64,000 nucleotides of DNA from Candidatus Trichorickettsia mobilis (GCF_034366785.1 NZ_CP112932.1:496001-560000), one strand, 5' to 3'; numbered from the stretch's first letter, positions 28,113 to 38,489 are shown. Made by a program: numbers and translations. Notes: generated from the letters alone by a model not told the origin.

Positions 28113-28799
28113 TTAAAATTTACCTTTGTCTACGCTTGGAGGATTACTTCTGCTTTTATCTAGTTGCTCAGTAAATTTCCCTACTACTTCTTTAGTAACT
28201 TCCTGAGTTACTTTTTGAGCACCTTTACTAGCTTGCCCACTTATTTCCTCAACTCCAGTTTTTGCAGTGCTTGTTATTTTATCAGCTCCTTCTTTTACTG
28301 CGCTTATAGTACCGGTTTTAACATTGTCTACTGCGGTATTCACAGTTTTTTTTGCATCATCCAGCACTTGATCTTTAGTTTCTTTACCAGATAAAAAATT
28401 ACAAACACCACTCCATATGCTTTTTGCTGCAGTACCCAAGTTTCCTACTAGGTTATCAACCACCTTTTTTCCTGCTTCTAGCGCAGTATCTACCAATGCC
28501 TTACCAACGACATTTATAGTAGCGCATAAGCCGCTATTAACTTCCTTTAAGGTATCTTTAACCGTATCTCCAAAAGGTAATTTATCGATGCCTTTATTAA
28601 TACTACCCTCTAGCCATGTAGTAGCCGTATCAATTGCGCCATAAGAAACTTCGGTAACTTTAGCACCCATTTCTTTTATTTTCTCATTAGCTAAATCTTG
28701 ATACTGCTCTACCGCTTGTGTAGGCACTAGTGATTTTACTTTTTCAGTTAATACTCCTTGAAGTACTGAACCTAATTCTTCTGTTAAAGTGCCAGGCAT
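28113..28799 (-). CDS. Amphipathic-helix hypothetical protein
   Basis: A 228-residue protein that I do not recognise. It is almost entirely Lys/Glu/Thr/Val/Ala-rich, with short 11-residue-like amphipathic periodicities such as KTVNTAVDNVKTGTISAVKEGADKI and GAQKVTQEVTKEVVGKFTEQ. This resembles LEA/apolipoprotein-like or phasin-like surfaces. The N-terminus (MPGTLTEELGSVLQGVLTEK) has no signal peptide. No membrane helix is visible, although residues 90-125 are mildly hydrophobic. It could coat lipid or act in stress; no function is assigned. The 28800-29030 gap upstream shows no other gene. Confidence 0.65.
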   Translation of the reverse strand: MPGTLTEELGSVLQGVLTEKVKSLVPTQAVEQYQDLANEKIKEMGAKVTEVSYGAIDTATTWLEGSINKGIDKLPFGDTVKDTLKEVNSGLCATINVVGKALVDTALEAGKKVVDNLVGNLGTAAKSIWSGVCNFLSGKETKDQVLDDAKKTVNTAVDNVKTGTISAVKEGADKITSTAKTGVEEISGQASKGAQKVTQEVTKEVVGKFTEQLDKSRSNPPSVDKGKF

Positions 28800-29030
28800 A
28801 AATTTATCTCCATATTTGATTGATAATAAATAATTTAAAAAACTGTATCAGACCTAATTAAATTTAGTAATAATTATGTGATGCACTAGAGTCTACATAA
28901 TAAACTATTTTCTTGTTTTTTTATAGAAAAACTATACCTAAACCATGTTAGTTAGTAGTGTTGTGTAAATTTTACACTTTTCTAAAATGTTGCAATAATA
29001 TCATGCAAGAGAAGTCTAGATCTTTATGCT

Positions 29031-29591
29031 CTATTCTGAAACCGCTTCTACAGATTTTACTTCTGGTACAAAATGTTGTAGCATTGATTCAATACCATTT
29101 TTTAAAGTGATGCTTGAACTTGGGCAACCAGAACAAGCTCCATGTAATTCAAGTTTAACTACTCCATCCTTAAAACCACGATATATTATATCACCACCAT
29201 CCATTGCAACAGAGGGTCTCACTCGTGTTTCTATAATTTCAATTATCTGTTTTTCTATATCAGAGACATCATCTAATTCGCTTGAGTATAATTTTTCTGC
29301 AGCGCAATCAAATATGGGCAAGTTCATGGTAAAGTGATCCATCATGGTCATCAAAATTTCTGGCTTAAGCACACTCCAATCGCTGGTGGTAGATTTTGTA
29401 ATTGTAATAAAATCATCACCAAAAAATATTGCTGTTACATTTTCAATATCAAATAATTTTAAAGCCAAACTACTTTTTGCTTTGGCATGACTCGCATCGC
29501 TAAAATGTATTGGTTGATTACCAGCAATAGTGATCCCTGGTAAAAATTTCATTGCTTCTGGATTAGGGGTATGTTCGGTACGAATTAACAT
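29031..29591 (-). CDS. nfuA: NifU/Nfu-type Fe-S cluster scaffold protein
   Basis: A 186-residue Nfu protein. It has the N-terminal domain MLIRTEHTPNPEAMKFLPG with FFGDDFITITK, and the C-terminal NifU-like domain IIETRVRPSVAMDGGDIIYRGFKDGVVKLELHG with the cluster-binding CSGCPSSS. This is the mitochondrial NFU1/bacterial NfuA-type arrangement, which delivers 4Fe-4S clusters to target enzymes. Complete. Confidence 0.95.
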   Translation of the reverse strand: MLIRTEHTPNPEAMKFLPGITIAGNQPIHFSDASHAKAKSSLALKLFDIENVTAIFFGDDFITITKSTTSDWSVLKPEILMTMMDHFTMNLPIFDCAAEKLYSSELDDVSDIEKQIIEIIETRVRPSVAMDGGDIIYRGFKDGVVKLELHGACSGCPSSSITLKNGIESMLQHFVPEVKSVEAVSE

Positions 29592-29653
29592 GATATGGTA
29601 TTTACTCTAAATATTAAGATTCAGTAGTCTGTCATAGTCATAAACAACCAAAT

Positions 29654-29869
29654 TCAAGCTACTATATCAGGATATAAGATTGACTTAATATATGCAATAC
29701 GATCCTTTATAAATAATTTACGCTTTTTTAGCCTTTGCGTGGTAAGTTGATCTAAATCATTTTCTCCCTGATTCAAGCAATCATCTATTAACTGATTTAA
29801 GTTAGAATGCTCTTGCTCCAGTTGATTTAATTCTTCAGTTAGTGGCAATTCTTCATCGGTCATAGCCAT
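29654..29869 (-). CDS. YdcH family (DUF465) protein
   Basis: A 71-residue coiled-coil protein with LEQEHSNLNQLIDDCL, then QRLKKRKLFIKDRIAYIKSIL, matching the DUF465/YdcH pattern L..EH..L...I...LKk.KL.lKD.I. The true start may be the second Met (MTDEELPL). The function of the family is not established. It lies upstream of nfuA in the same direction, 62 bp apart. Confidence 0.78.
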   Translation of the reverse strand: MAMTDEELPLTEELNQLEQEHSNLNQLIDDCLNQGENDLDQLTTQRLKKRKLFIKDRIAYIKSILYPDIVA

Positions 29870-30055
29870 AAATTAATTCCAGCATATTATTCCTTGAGTA
29901 CTTTAATATATATCATAAATAGTTTCTTCTACAAAATATAATTACGAATCTTGCCCTAACTTTTAGTTAATTAATATGATATTTAACTTGACACCATTGC
30001 TAATTTTACCACAATTATATTGGTTATTATAATACAAAATACAAATATCTGTAAG

Positions 30056-31303
30056 ATGAGTTTTATTAAAGACTTTATAGCTCGTGGCTACCTATACCAA
30101 TGTACAAATTTAGATAAATTGACGCAATTATTTGCTACTCAGAGAGTCATTGCTTATGTAGGTTTTGATTGTACTGCCCCTTCATTGCATGTAGGTAATT
30201 TACTACAAATTATGATCTTAAGGTTATTGCAACACCATGGACATCAGCCTATTATTGTTATCGGCGGAGCGACGACTAAGATTGGTGATCCGACTGGTCG
30301 TGATGATTTACGAAAAATCCTTGATCATGAAGAGCTGACAAAAAATATTAATGGTATTAAAAATTCACTGGCCAAATTTATTAAATTTGGCGATGGTGCA
30401 AGTGATGCTATAATATTAGATAACTCGGAATGGCTTGAGCATATAAATTATCTTGGATTTTTACGTGATTATGGTAGATTGATCTCGGTTAATCGGATGC
30501 TCACGTTGGATTCGGTAAAAGCACGAATTGATCGAGAACAAGCATTAACATTTTTAGAATTTAATTATGCTTTATTACAAGCTTATGATTTTTGTCAGCT
30601 AAACAAAAAATATGGTTGTGTATTACAAATTGGTGGCAGCGATCAGTGGGGTAATATAGTTATGGGTGTAGATTTGTGTCACAAATTCTCTAAGCAGGAA
30701 GTGTATGGCATTACTACACCTTTACTAACCACAAGCTCTGGTCAAAAAATGGGTAAGTCAGTTAATGGTGCTGTTTGGTTAAATGAAGAAATATTAAGTC
30801 CATATGAGTATTATCAATTTTGGCGTAATTGTGCTGATGCTGATTTAACAAGATTTGCAAAATTATATGCTGAATTCACTGATGCTGAATTTGCTGAATT
30901 TAACCATTTAATTAACAGTAATATTAATGCTGCAAAAAAACAGCTAGCTTTTAAACTAACTGCTATTTGTCATGGTGAAGTAGCAGCTCATGACGCATTA
31001 ACAACTGCTACTAAACTATTTGAACACAAGACGATAGATGCTAACTTACCCACTATTTTTGTTGCGCTTGATCAGCTTACAAATGGCATTCCTATTTGCG
31101 AACTGTTAGTAATTGCTAATTTAGTTAGTTCAAAATCTGAGGGTAGTAGATTAATTAGAGGTGGTGGCGCAAAAATTAACGATCATCCTATCAATGATGA
31201 AAATATGGTAGTTGATAGTAGCTTGCTGTTTGATCAAAGCTATTTGAAATTATCATCGGGCAAGAAAAAACATATATTGATTAAAGCAAAGACTTTATCT
31301 TAA
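30056..31303 (+). CDS. tyrS: Tyrosyl-tRNA synthetase
   Basis: Class I aminoacyl-tRNA synthetase. The start chosen at 30056 ([12 protein letters not shown]) fits the family; a TTG at 30020 would add 12 residues. The HIGH motif is LHVGNL, the tyrosine pocket is [19 protein letters not shown] is present and KMSKS appears as KMGKS. The C-terminal S4-like RNA-binding domain contains [19 protein letters not shown]. The length of about 415 residues is normal. Confidence 0.96.
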   Translation: MSFIKDFIARGYLYQCTNLDKLTQLFATQRVIAYVGFDCTAPSLHVGNLLQIMILRLLQHHGHQPIIVIGGATTKIGDPTGRDDLRKILDHEELTKNINGIKNSLAKFIKFGDGASDAIILDNSEWLEHINYLGFLRDYGRLISVNRMLTLDSVKARIDREQALTFLEFNYALLQAYDFCQLNKKYGCVLQIGGSDQWGNIVMGVDLCHKFSKQEVYGITTPLLTTSSGQKMGKSVNGAVWLNEEILSPYEYYQFWRNCADADLTRFAKLYAEFTDAEFAEFNHLINSNINAAKKQLAFKLTAICHGEVAAHDALTTATKLFEHKTIDANLPTIFVALDQLTNGIPICELLVIANLVSSKSEGSRLIRGGGAKINDHPINDENMVVDSSLLFDQSYLKLSSGKKKHILIKAKTLS

Positions 31304-31324
31304 CCGATGATTTGTACTCGCAAT

Positions 31325-31392
31325 GTCATCCTGAATTTATTTCAGGATCTCGTGAAATCCTGACGGAGATCCCGAAACAAGTTCGGGATGAC
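31325..31392. repeat. Palindromic element (tcatcctgaa...ttcgggatga) copy 1
   Basis: Two nested hairpins: TCCTGAATTTATTTCAGGA (31328-31346) and TCCCGAAACAAGTTCGGGA (31370-31388), enclosed by GTCATCC (31325-31331) and GGATGAC. The same element recurs at about 36825-36891. Short palindromes of this sequence type are widespread in Rickettsiales intergenic DNA. The rest of the 31304-31517 gap shows no gene. Confidence 0.75.
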
Positions 31393-31517
31393 GTGTTAGT
31401 TCAGAGTAACTGTAGTTAGTATAAACTTTAGTATAAATCTTTAAACGTTCTCGGTAAAAATATGGTTGTTGAAAACTCAAGATTGTTTAATAAATTTAGA
31501 GATATATAAGGTAATCA

Positions 31518-33419
31518 GTGATTAATATAGAACTTCCAGATAAAACTAAGATGCAATTTGAACTTGGCACTACAGGCTTTGACATTGCCAGTAAAATATC
31601 ATCTTCACTAGCTAAAGAAGCATTGGTAATTGAAGTGGATGGTCAGCTCAAAGATTTAAGTTTGCCAATTAATTCTGATGCTAGCATCAGAATTTTAACT
31701 GCCAAAGATCAAGAATGTTTGGAAGTGTTGCGTCATGATGCTGCGCATATTCTCGCAGAAGCAGCAAAAGAGTTATTTCAAGATGATGTACAAGTAACCA
31801 TAGGACCAGCGATTGAAAATGGTTTTTATTATGATTTTGCTACCAGTAAGCCATTTACCCCAGAGGATATAGTAGCTCTTGAAAAAAGAATGCACGAGAT
31901 TGTCAAGCGTAATGAGAAAATTACTCGCGAAGTTTGGAATAGAGATGAGGCAATAAAATTTTTTCGCGATCAAAAAGAGTCTTATAAGGCAGAAATAATA
32001 GAATCAATACCCGTAGATCAACAAATTACTATTTATAAGCAAGGTAATTTTGTCGATATATGTCGTGGTCCGCATAGCCCTTCTACCGGCAAAGTAAAAC
32101 ATTTCAAGCTAATGAAAATTGCTGGTGCTTATTGGCGCGGTGATAGTAAAAATCAGATGTTACAGCGCATATACGGTACGGCTTGGGCTACGGCAAGTCA
32201 GCTTGATAATTATTTAAATATGCTGGAAGAAGCGGAAAAACGTGATCATAGAAAAGTTGGTCGCGAGCTTGACCTTTTTCATTTTCAAGATGAAGCTCAA
32301 GGTATGCCCTTCTGGCATGATAAAGGATGGAGCATTTATCGTACCATTGAGCAGTATATTAGAACTAAAATTAGAAAAGCTGGATATATTGAGGTAAAAA
32401 CACCGGTACTGTTAGATAAAAGCCTTTGGGAAGCTTCGGGACATTGGGAAAAATTTAGAGAAAATATGTTTGCTTTAGAAGCTGATGAGAAAATATTAGC
32501 TTTAAAACCAATGAATTGTCCTTGCCATGTACAAATATTTAAACAAGGTACTAAGAGTTATCGCGATTTACCTTTGCGAATGGCAGAATTCGGTATGTGC
32601 CATCGTAATGAGGCTTCTGGTGGATTACATGGTTTAATGAGAGTGCGCTCAATGGTACAAGATGATGCGCACATTTTTTGTACTAATGATCAAATAATCA
32701 GTGAAACAGTAAATTTTTGTAAATTATTACAAGAGGTATATAGTGATTTCGGTTTTAATGTAGTTAACGTTAAATTTTCTGATCGCCCTGCACTTAGAGC
32801 GGGAACTGATGAGGTTTGGGATCAAGCAGAATCTGCGTTGCAGAAAGCAGTGGTTGCAGCTGGGCTGGAATATACTTTAAATCCTGGTGATGGAGCATTT
32901 TATGGACCAAAACTGGAATTTCATTTAAGAGATGCCATCGGTAGAGATTGGCAGTGCGGAACTCTGCAAGTAGATTTTGTCTTGCCAGAGCGTCTAGATG
33001 CTGTTTATATTGCAGCTGGCGGAGAAAAAAAACGCCCAGTAATGTTACATCGAGCAATTTTGGGATCATTAGAGAGGTTTATAGGCATCTTGATTGAAGA
33101 ATATGTCGGTAAGTTTCCTTTGTGGCTGGCGCCTACGCAGGTTGCAGTAATTACTATTACTAATGATAGCGATGAATATGCAGCTCAAGTGAATAAGTTA
33201 TTAGTCGAAAATGGTATAAGATCAGAACTTGACATTTCTGCAGAAAAAGTGAATTATAAAGTACGTAACTTCTCAAGTAAAAAGGTGCCACTGATAGCAG
33301 TCGTCGGTAAGCAGGAAGTTCTTGATGGAACTATAACATTACGGACATTAGGTTCAAGTGAACAGAAGGTAATGAGTGTGAAGGACTTAATACAGTTTAT
33401 ATTACTTGATACTCGGTGA
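31518..33419 (+). CDS. thrS: Threonyl-tRNA synthetase
   Basis: Class II synthetase, 633 residues. It has an N-terminal TGS domain ([17 protein letters not shown]...), an editing domain with [15 protein letters not shown], a catalytic core with [14 protein letters not shown] (zinc Cys), [32 protein letters not shown] and motif 3 [18 protein letters not shown], and a C-terminal anticodon-binding domain. Complete. It precedes infC as in many bacteria. It begins with GTG/ATT-like codons near 31518; the GTG at 31518 follows AAGGTAATC. Confidence 0.95.
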   Translation: MINIELPDKTKMQFELGTTGFDIASKISSSLAKEALVIEVDGQLKDLSLPINSDASIRILTAKDQECLEVLRHDAAHILAEAAKELFQDDVQVTIGPAIENGFYYDFATSKPFTPEDIVALEKRMHEIVKRNEKITREVWNRDEAIKFFRDQKESYKAEIIESIPVDQQITIYKQGNFVDICRGPHSPSTGKVKHFKLMKIAGAYWRGDSKNQMLQRIYGTAWATASQLDNYLNMLEEAEKRDHRKVGRELDLFHFQDEAQGMPFWHDKGWSIYRTIEQYIRTKIRKAGYIEVKTPVLLDKSLWEASGHWEKFRENMFALEADEKILALKPMNCPCHVQIFKQGTKSYRDLPLRMAEFGMCHRNEASGGLHGLMRVRSMVQDDAHIFCTNDQIISETVNFCKLLQEVYSDFGFNVVNVKFSDRPALRAGTDEVWDQAESALQKAVVAAGLEYTLNPGDGAFYGPKLEFHLRDAIGRDWQCGTLQVDFVLPERLDAVYIAAGGEKKRPVMLHRAILGSLERFIGILIEEYVGKFPLWLAPTQVAVITITNDSDEYAAQVNKLLVENGIRSELDISAEKVNYKVRNFSSKKVPLIAVVGKQEVLDGTITLRTLGSSEQKVMSVKDLIQFILLDTR

Positions 33420-33580
33420 AAATCTATGGATTGTGTTGTCATCGCTAGAGATCTCCAATGCGCAGCAAGTTTATGTACGCTCCGCGCTTCGACTCTATGA
33501 GCTCCTAGCACTCTTTGATTTTGACCTTCGTTTATTGATGTGCATAAAATCAAGTATTAACTATTTTAAGGAGTAAGGCT

Positions 33581-34117
33581 ATTTCTGGAACAAAAGATAA
33601 TAATTTCCCTAAAGCTAATAGAGATATTAGGGCCAAATTAGTTAGATTAGTTGATGAAAACGGTGAAATGTGTGGTGTGGTTACCATACAAGAAGCTTTG
33701 GAGCGTGCTTTGGCAGCTGCGTTAGATTTAGTTGAGGTATCGCCTACTGCTGAACCGCCGGTATGCAAGATATTAGATTTTGGCAAATTTAAATATGAAT
33801 CTAAGAAAAAAGTTCACGATAGCAAAAAAAAGCAGAAAATTACCGTTATTAAAGAAATGAAATTTAAACTTAATATAGGTCAAGGTGATTTTGATACTAA
33901 GCTACGTAAAATAAAAGAGTTTCTTAGCGAAGGAGATAAAGTAAAGATTTCTTTATGGTTTAAAGGTAGAGAAATTATGCACCAAAATATAGGAATGCAG
34001 TTGTTTAATCGGATCATTTCTAATCTTGAAGGAATAGCAAAAATTGAATCAGAGCCAAAAATGGAAGGTAAACAAATTATGATGATGGTGTGTCCTATCT
34101 CCTCCGGTAGTAAGTAG
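33581..34117 (+). CDS. infC: Translation initiation factor IF-3 with ATT start codon
   Basis: IF-3 of 178 residues when started at ATT 33581, preceded by a strong TTAAGGAG box 6 bp upstream. Starting instead at the first ATG (33668) would remove the conserved N-terminal strand ([18 protein letters not shown]). An ATT start is known in E. coli infC, where IF-3 rejects the rare codon and represses its own synthesis; the same logic is inferred here. The C-terminal domain contains [21 protein letters not shown] and [12 protein letters not shown]. rpmI/rplT, which often follow, are absent. Confidence 0.93.
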   Translation: MSGTKDNNFPKANRDIRAKLVRLVDENGEMCGVVTIQEALERALAAALDLVEVSPTAEPPVCKILDFGKFKYESKKKVHDSKKKQKITVIKEMKFKLNIGQGDFDTKLRKIKEFLSEGDKVKISLWFKGREIMHQNIGMQLFNRIISNLEGIAKIESEPKMEGKQIMMMVCPISSGSK

Positions 34118-34139
34118 ATTATGCAAGAGATTTAATATT

Positions 34140-34310
34140 TTGTAAGCGTTCACGAATTTTTTAATTTGAACGTTAGTATACACATATAAGGCGTTATCAC
34201 AAAGAACCGCTAGGCTCTTAAGCTTCGTGGTGACCAATTAGCTCAGTAAGAAAGAGCCTTATAAAGACTGGATTGCTTCGATTTTTAACAAAATCTCGCA
34301 ATGACAACTT
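34140..34310. repeat. Second dispersed repeat family between infC and tRNA-Arg
   Basis: Contains GCGTTCACGAATTTTT, AGTATACACATATAAGGCGT and GGATTGCTTCGATTTTTAAC followed by AAAATCTCGCAATGAC, all matching pieces at 4490-4815. No gene is visible in it. Confidence 0.6.
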
Positions 34311-34346
34311 TTTACCATAAACGTTTACAATATTTTTGAGTTATTA

Positions 34347-34423
34347 GCGCCCTTAGCTCAGCAGGATAGAGCAACAGATTTCTAATCTGTGGGTCAGAGG
34401 TTCGAATCCTTTAGGGCGCGCCA
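34347..34423 (+). tRNA. tRNA-Arg(UCU)
   Basis: A 77-nt cloverleaf with encoded CCA. Acceptor stem GCGCCCT/AGGGCGC, D-arm AGCTCAGCAGGATAGAGC, anticodon stem ACAGA/TCTGT with loop TTTCTAA (anticodon TCT), T-arm with GGTTCGAATCC. It reads AGA, a favoured Arg codon in AT-rich genomes. Confidence 0.96.
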
Positions 34424-34458
34424 AATTATTACCCAATTTTGCTTTAGACAATTGATTG

Positions 34459-35979
34459 ATGAGTGTCAGCATGCTAAATATAAAATTTTCAAAACATACT
34501 TTATCTGATAATCAAGTTGAAGTTATCTTTATCGATGAACGGTTAAAACTTGATAATGCAACTATGATGTTCGATCAGCAACATCATGGTCTGATCTCAA
34601 AGACCATTCAGGATGCACGTGGCTTTTCTGGTAAAGCTGGTCAAAGTAAGATATTAACTACTACCAATAAAGCTGGTGCAGTTAAGCATTTAATTATTCT
34701 TGGTATCGGTGATGAATCAAAGCTGAAAGCTTCTTGTCTTGAAGAATTAGGGGGTAAGGTTTTATCATTAGCTAATTCAACTAAAGCAGTAAGCATTGGT
34801 ATAATGTTAACCGGTAAAATTGGTGATTTCCAGTGTGAAGTTGCTGCAGCTTTATTAAGCAGTGGAATATTATTAGCATCTTATCAATTTGATTCATATT
34901 TTACTAAGAAAAAAGATGAAGACAAGAATTCTATAAATTCAGTGGAAATTTTGGTTGACGATATTGCGGTTGCAGAAAAACTATTTATTGAAAAAAAAGC
35001 TATAGCAACTGGAGTATTTAGTGCCAGAAATTATATCAGCGAGCCGCCTAATATTCTATATCCAGCATCTTATGCAGAGATGATTCAAAATGAACTTGAG
35101 CCTTTGGGAATTAAGGTGGAGATTTATGGCGAGCGAGAAATGCGCAACTTCGGTATGGGGGCTTTGCTTGGTGTAGGTCAAGGATCACAAAATGAATCTA
35201 AGTTAGTGGTGATGCAATATTTTGGTGAGAGTGATCACAACATAGCGCCGATAGCTCTGGTAGGTAAAGGCGTGACTTTTGATTCAGGTGGTATTTCAAT
35301 CAAACCGGCAGCTGGTATGGGAGATATGAAGTATGATATGGCTGGCTCTGCTGCAGTGGTAGGAACGATAAAAGCTCTGGTTTTACGTAAGGCAAAAGTT
35401 AATGTTGTCGGAGTAATTGGTTTAGTCGAGAATATGCCATCTGGTAATGCTCAAAGACCAAGTGATATAGTTAAAACCATGTCTGGTCAAACTGCAGAAG
35501 TACTTAATACTGATGCTGAGGGAAGATTAGTGCTTGCCGATGCTATCTGGTATACTCAAGATAGATTCAAACCAAAATGTGTCATTGATCTTGCAACATT
35601 GACTGGAGCAATTGTCGTAGCTCTGGGAAATGTTTATGCCGGTTGTTTTGCCAATAACGAAGAATTAGCATCACAGTTGATTAAAGCTGGAGATCAGGTC
35701 AATGAAAAATTATGGCGCATGCCGTTGCATAAAGATTACGACAAAATGCTAAAGTCTGATATAGCTGATATGGCTAATATTAGTGGTGGTAATGGTGCTG
35801 GTAGTTCTACTGCAGCGCATTTTATTGGTCGTTTTGTTAATGAAAGTACTGCTTGGGCACATCTTGATATAGCAGGTGTGGCTTGGGAAAAAAATGGTAA
35901 AGCTATTTGTCCGAAAGGTGCCGTTGGTTACGGGGTGCGGTTGTTAAATCAATTTATCCAAGATAATTATGAAGTATAG
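34459..35979 (+). CDS. pepA: Leucyl aminopeptidase
   Basis: M17 two-metal aminopeptidase of about 506 residues, in the cytoplasm. The catalytic blocks are VGKGVTFDSGGISIKPAAGM (metal-binding Lys and Asp), KYDMAGSAAVVG and the family signature NTDAEGRLVLADA. The N-terminal domain is poorly conserved as usual. The ATG at 34459 is preferred over the TTG at 34456. PepA can also bind DNA in other bacteria; nothing here tests that. It follows tRNA-Arg by 35 bp. Confidence 0.95.
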   Translation: MSVSMLNIKFSKHTLSDNQVEVIFIDERLKLDNATMMFDQQHHGLISKTIQDARGFSGKAGQSKILTTTNKAGAVKHLIILGIGDESKLKASCLEELGGKVLSLANSTKAVSIGIMLTGKIGDFQCEVAAALLSSGILLASYQFDSYFTKKKDEDKNSINSVEILVDDIAVAEKLFIEKKAIATGVFSARNYISEPPNILYPASYAEMIQNELEPLGIKVEIYGEREMRNFGMGALLGVGQGSQNESKLVVMQYFGESDHNIAPIALVGKGVTFDSGGISIKPAAGMGDMKYDMAGSAAVVGTIKALVLRKAKVNVVGVIGLVENMPSGNAQRPSDIVKTMSGQTAEVLNTDAEGRLVLADAIWYTQDRFKPKCVIDLATLTGAIVVALGNVYAGCFANNEELASQLIKAGDQVNEKLWRMPLHKDYDKMLKSDIADMANISGGNGAGSSTAAHFIGRFVNESTAWAHLDIAGVAWEKNGKAICPKGAVGYGVRLLNQFIQDNYEV

Positions 35980-36011
35980 CAAGGCACAGCCAGCTTATCC
36001 AAGATAGAAAT

Positions 36012-36794
36012 ATGTCTCGCATATTCGTAATTGGCAATGAAAAAGGGGGCGCAGGTAAAACTACCTGTGCGATGCATTTAATTAGTGCTCTTCTTGATCA
36101 AGGGTATAAAGTTGCCAGCATAGATACAGATTTACGTCAGCTTTCACTTACTAATTATATAAAAAATCGAGAATTATATAATCAAAAAAATCCCGATAAA
36201 TTAGTGCCGCAACCTTGCCATTTTTATTTGACGACCAAAGGTGAAAATGATGAAGATGCAAATCTGTTGTTATTTGAACAAAAATTGTGTGATGCACGCA
36301 ACTTAGCGGAGTATATAGTAATTGATACCCCTGGTTATCATTCATTATTATCAAAACTAGCTCACTCTTATGCCGATACCATAATTACGCCTATTAATGA
36401 TAGTTTTATGGATCTGGACGTCATGGCTAAAATAAATCCTGATGATCTTAGTATTATTAGCCCATCTATTTATAGTCAGATGGTTTGGGAACAAAAAATG
36501 CAGCGAGCAGCACGGGATCAGAGCTCAATAGAGTGGATAGTGATGCGTAATCGATTAAGTCAAATTGATGCAGTAAATAAACGCAATGTAGGGTACGTGC
36601 TTGAAAAATTAGCAAAACGAATTAGTTTTAAAATTGCTCCTGGCTTTAGTGAGCGCGTAGTATTTCGAGAATTATTTTTATATGGCTTAACGTTACTTGA
36701 TTTAACCACTGCAAATCTCGGAAAGCCATTGGCTTTATCTCATGTCGCCGCTAGGCAAGAATTGCGGGATTTTTTGACTTGTTTAGGTATATAG
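36012..36794 (+). CDS. mipZ: Division-plane positioning ATPase MipZ
   Basis: ParA/MinD-type ATPase of 260 residues. The deviant Walker A is NEKGGAGKTT (residues about 9-18), followed by VASIDTDLRQ and the switch segment IVIDTPGYHS. The middle part (FMDLDVMAKINPD, then IEWIVMRNRLSQIDAVNKRNV) and the C-terminal FKIAPGFSERVVFRELFLYGLTLLDL are MipZ-specific. MipZ forms a gradient from ParB at the poles and blocks FtsZ there. It starts 32 bp after pepA. Confidence 0.92.
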   Translation: MSRIFVIGNEKGGAGKTTCAMHLISALLDQGYKVASIDTDLRQLSLTNYIKNRELYNQKNPDKLVPQPCHFYLTTKGENDEDANLLLFEQKLCDARNLAEYIVIDTPGYHSLLSKLAHSYADTIITPINDSFMDLDVMAKINPDDLSIISPSIYSQMVWEQKMQRAARDQSSIEWIVMRNRLSQIDAVNKRNVGYVLEKLAKRISFKIAPGFSERVVFRELFLYGLTLLDLTTANLGKPLALSHVAARQELRDFLTCLGI

Positions 36795-36805
36795 TTATTT
36801 AAGAT

Positions 36806-36910
36806 GTCATCCTGAACACAAAGGGTCATCCTGAATTTATTTCAGGATCTTATGAAGTCCTGATGAGATCCCGAAACAAGTTCGGGATGACATGGTGTGT
36901 TCGGGATGAT
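36806..36910. repeat. Palindromic element (tcatcctgaa...ttcgggatga) copy 2, nested
   Basis: Contains the unit seen at 31325-31392 (TCCTGAATTTATTTCAGGA and CCCGAAACAAGTTCGGGATG), framed on the left by an extra TCATCCTGAACAC and on the right by GTGTTCGGGATGA. The outer arms are themselves inverted, so one copy seems to sit inside another. Confidence 0.7.
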
Positions 36911-36974
36911 TTTTAATAATTGCATAAGATGCGAGAAACTTATTCCATAAACAAAAATTATAGCATTCGCTTAT

Positions 36975-37119
36975 TAGACTTCCTGCAATGCCTAGAAATG
37001 GTTGAGAAATTTTTCAGACAAAAACGAAGTCGAGTGCCACAAGCAGTCTTTTGGTACTCAAGGAATGGAGACAAGTTTTGAGTGAGCAAAATTATAAACC
37101 AGCTATAGTTATGCAAGAT
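36975..37119. repeat. ~145-bp palindromic repeat, copy 8, forming the leader of the next gene
   Basis: Left arm TAGACTTCCTGCAATGCCTA. The right arm GCTATAGTTATGCAAGATG runs directly into the ATG at 37118 of the SPOR-domain gene. The core has ATTTTTCAGACAAAAACGAA and AGTCGAGTGCCACAAGCAGT. Confidence 0.85.
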
Positions 37120-37813
37120 GAAAATAGTATTTTCTATTATCTTAATTGGAGTGATAAGTTATTTTGTTTATAATAACTACTTTGCGTTTTCTATCCATGA
37201 AATTATCACTATTTATCCTGATAATACAGAAACTAAAATCAAACCTTTGCGTACAAGTGAGGCTTCTCTACATTCTTCAGATAATTTAACAGACTTTATA
37301 ACATCAAAACAACATAATTATAATAAGAAAATTGATTTGCTTCCTGAACCAGAGCAACCGTTGAATATTGATTTTTTGTTTTCACGTAAACAAGAAGAAT
37401 ACTTAGATCCTATAGATATTATAATTACTGATATTGTGACAGGTAGTAAGGAACCATCTCCTATTACAACAAAATCGTCAACTATTAATAGCTCCTTGAA
37501 TATTACTAAAGTTACTGAAAAAACAAAAGAACTAGATAAAACATTAATCCGGAATACAGTAAAACATAAATACACAATACAATTAGCTTCAGTTAAATCT
37601 GAAGTAGAAGGTATAGCTTTATGGGAAAAACTTAAAAAACGATATCCTAAATTACTCGTAGCGGACGAGATGATCATGCAAAAGATTAAGGATAATCAAG
37701 GCAAATTTTACTATATATTGCTGGTAAATGGATATAATAACTTAAATCAGGCAAAAAACATCTGTAAACAACTTGCTAAATCACAACAACGCTGTACAGT
37801 ATTAACTAATTAA
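37118..37813 (+). CDS. SPOR-domain cell-envelope protein
   Basis: A 231-residue membrane-anchored protein: an N-terminal helix (MKIVFSIILIGVISYFVYNN), a variable periplasmic linker and a C-terminal SPOR domain at about 150-230 (YTIQLASVKSEVEGIALWEKLKKRY...YYILLVNGYNNLNQAKNICKQL). SPOR domains bind denuded peptidoglycan at the division site, so a septal role is likely. The ATG is provided by the end of a palindromic repeat and there is no clear ribosome-binding site, so expression may depend on the repeat. Confidence 0.8.
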   Translation: MKIVFSIILIGVISYFVYNNYFAFSIHEIITIYPDNTETKIKPLRTSEASLHSSDNLTDFITSKQHNYNKKIDLLPEPEQPLNIDFLFSRKQEEYLDPIDIIITDIVTGSKEPSPITTKSSTINSSLNITKVTEKTKELDKTLIRNTVKHKYTIQLASVKSEVEGIALWEKLKKRYPKLLVADEMIMQKIKDNQGKFYYILLVNGYNNLNQAKNICKQLAKSQQRCTVLTN

Positions 37814-37895
37814 TATAGTTGTTTATGCTGAATTCTGATAGTATTCATTGAATACTCTTGTAATTCTCCATTCTGAAATTTACAAATTAATCTCA

Positions 37896-38489
37896 ATGAT
37901 TGCAATAGGTATCACTGGTAGTTTCGCTTCCGGTAAAAGTTTTGTTCTAAACTATCTATCTTCTATGAAGTTTCATACCTTTTCTGCTGATGAATTTGTC
38001 AAGAATGTGTATAAAGATCAGTTTATTCAACAGCAAATTTTAAACTTAATACCAGAATTGAAGGTTTTTGATAAAATCGAAATAGCTAAATTAATTTATC
38101 ACAATGAAAAAATTAGAGAAAGATTACAGAATTTTATTCACCCTTTGGTGATAGAGGCATTACTGGCATTTAAACAACAAAATAAAGATGATTTATTGCT
38201 TTTTGCTGAGATTCCATTATTATTTGAATCTCACTTTGAGTGCTATTTTGATTTGATAGTTACAACTTTTTGTTCTGAACAATCACGATTAGAACGTGCA
38301 AAAATGCGAGTTAATTTTGATCAGCAAATTTATGATTATATTGAAACCATTCAATTACCACAAGATTACAAGATTAAAAAAGCAAATTTTGATATCAATA
38401 CTGACATAAATCTTATAGAATTAGAATCACAAATTCGTAAACTAATACAAAAATGTCATGAATATGCGCGAAATAATAATCGATACTGA
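37896..38489 (+). CDS. coaE: Dephospho-CoA kinase
   Basis: Last step of coenzyme A synthesis. From the ATG at 37896 ([15 protein letters not shown]) the P-loop is at residues 8-15, and FSADEF, IHPLVI and the lid-region [15 protein letters not shown] follow, all typical of CoaE. An earlier TTG at 37848 would add 16 unneeded residues. The 197-residue length is normal. Its end overlaps the start of dnaQ by 32 bp. Confidence 0.92.
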   Translation: MIAIGITGSFASGKSFVLNYLSSMKFHTFSADEFVKNVYKDQFIQQQILNLIPELKVFDKIEIAKLIYHNEKIRERLQNFIHPLVIEALLAFKQQNKDDLLLFAEIPLLFESHFECYFDLIVTTFCSEQSRLERAKMRVNFDQQIYDYIETIQLPQDYKIKKANFDINTDINLIELESQIRKLIQKCHEYARNNNRY

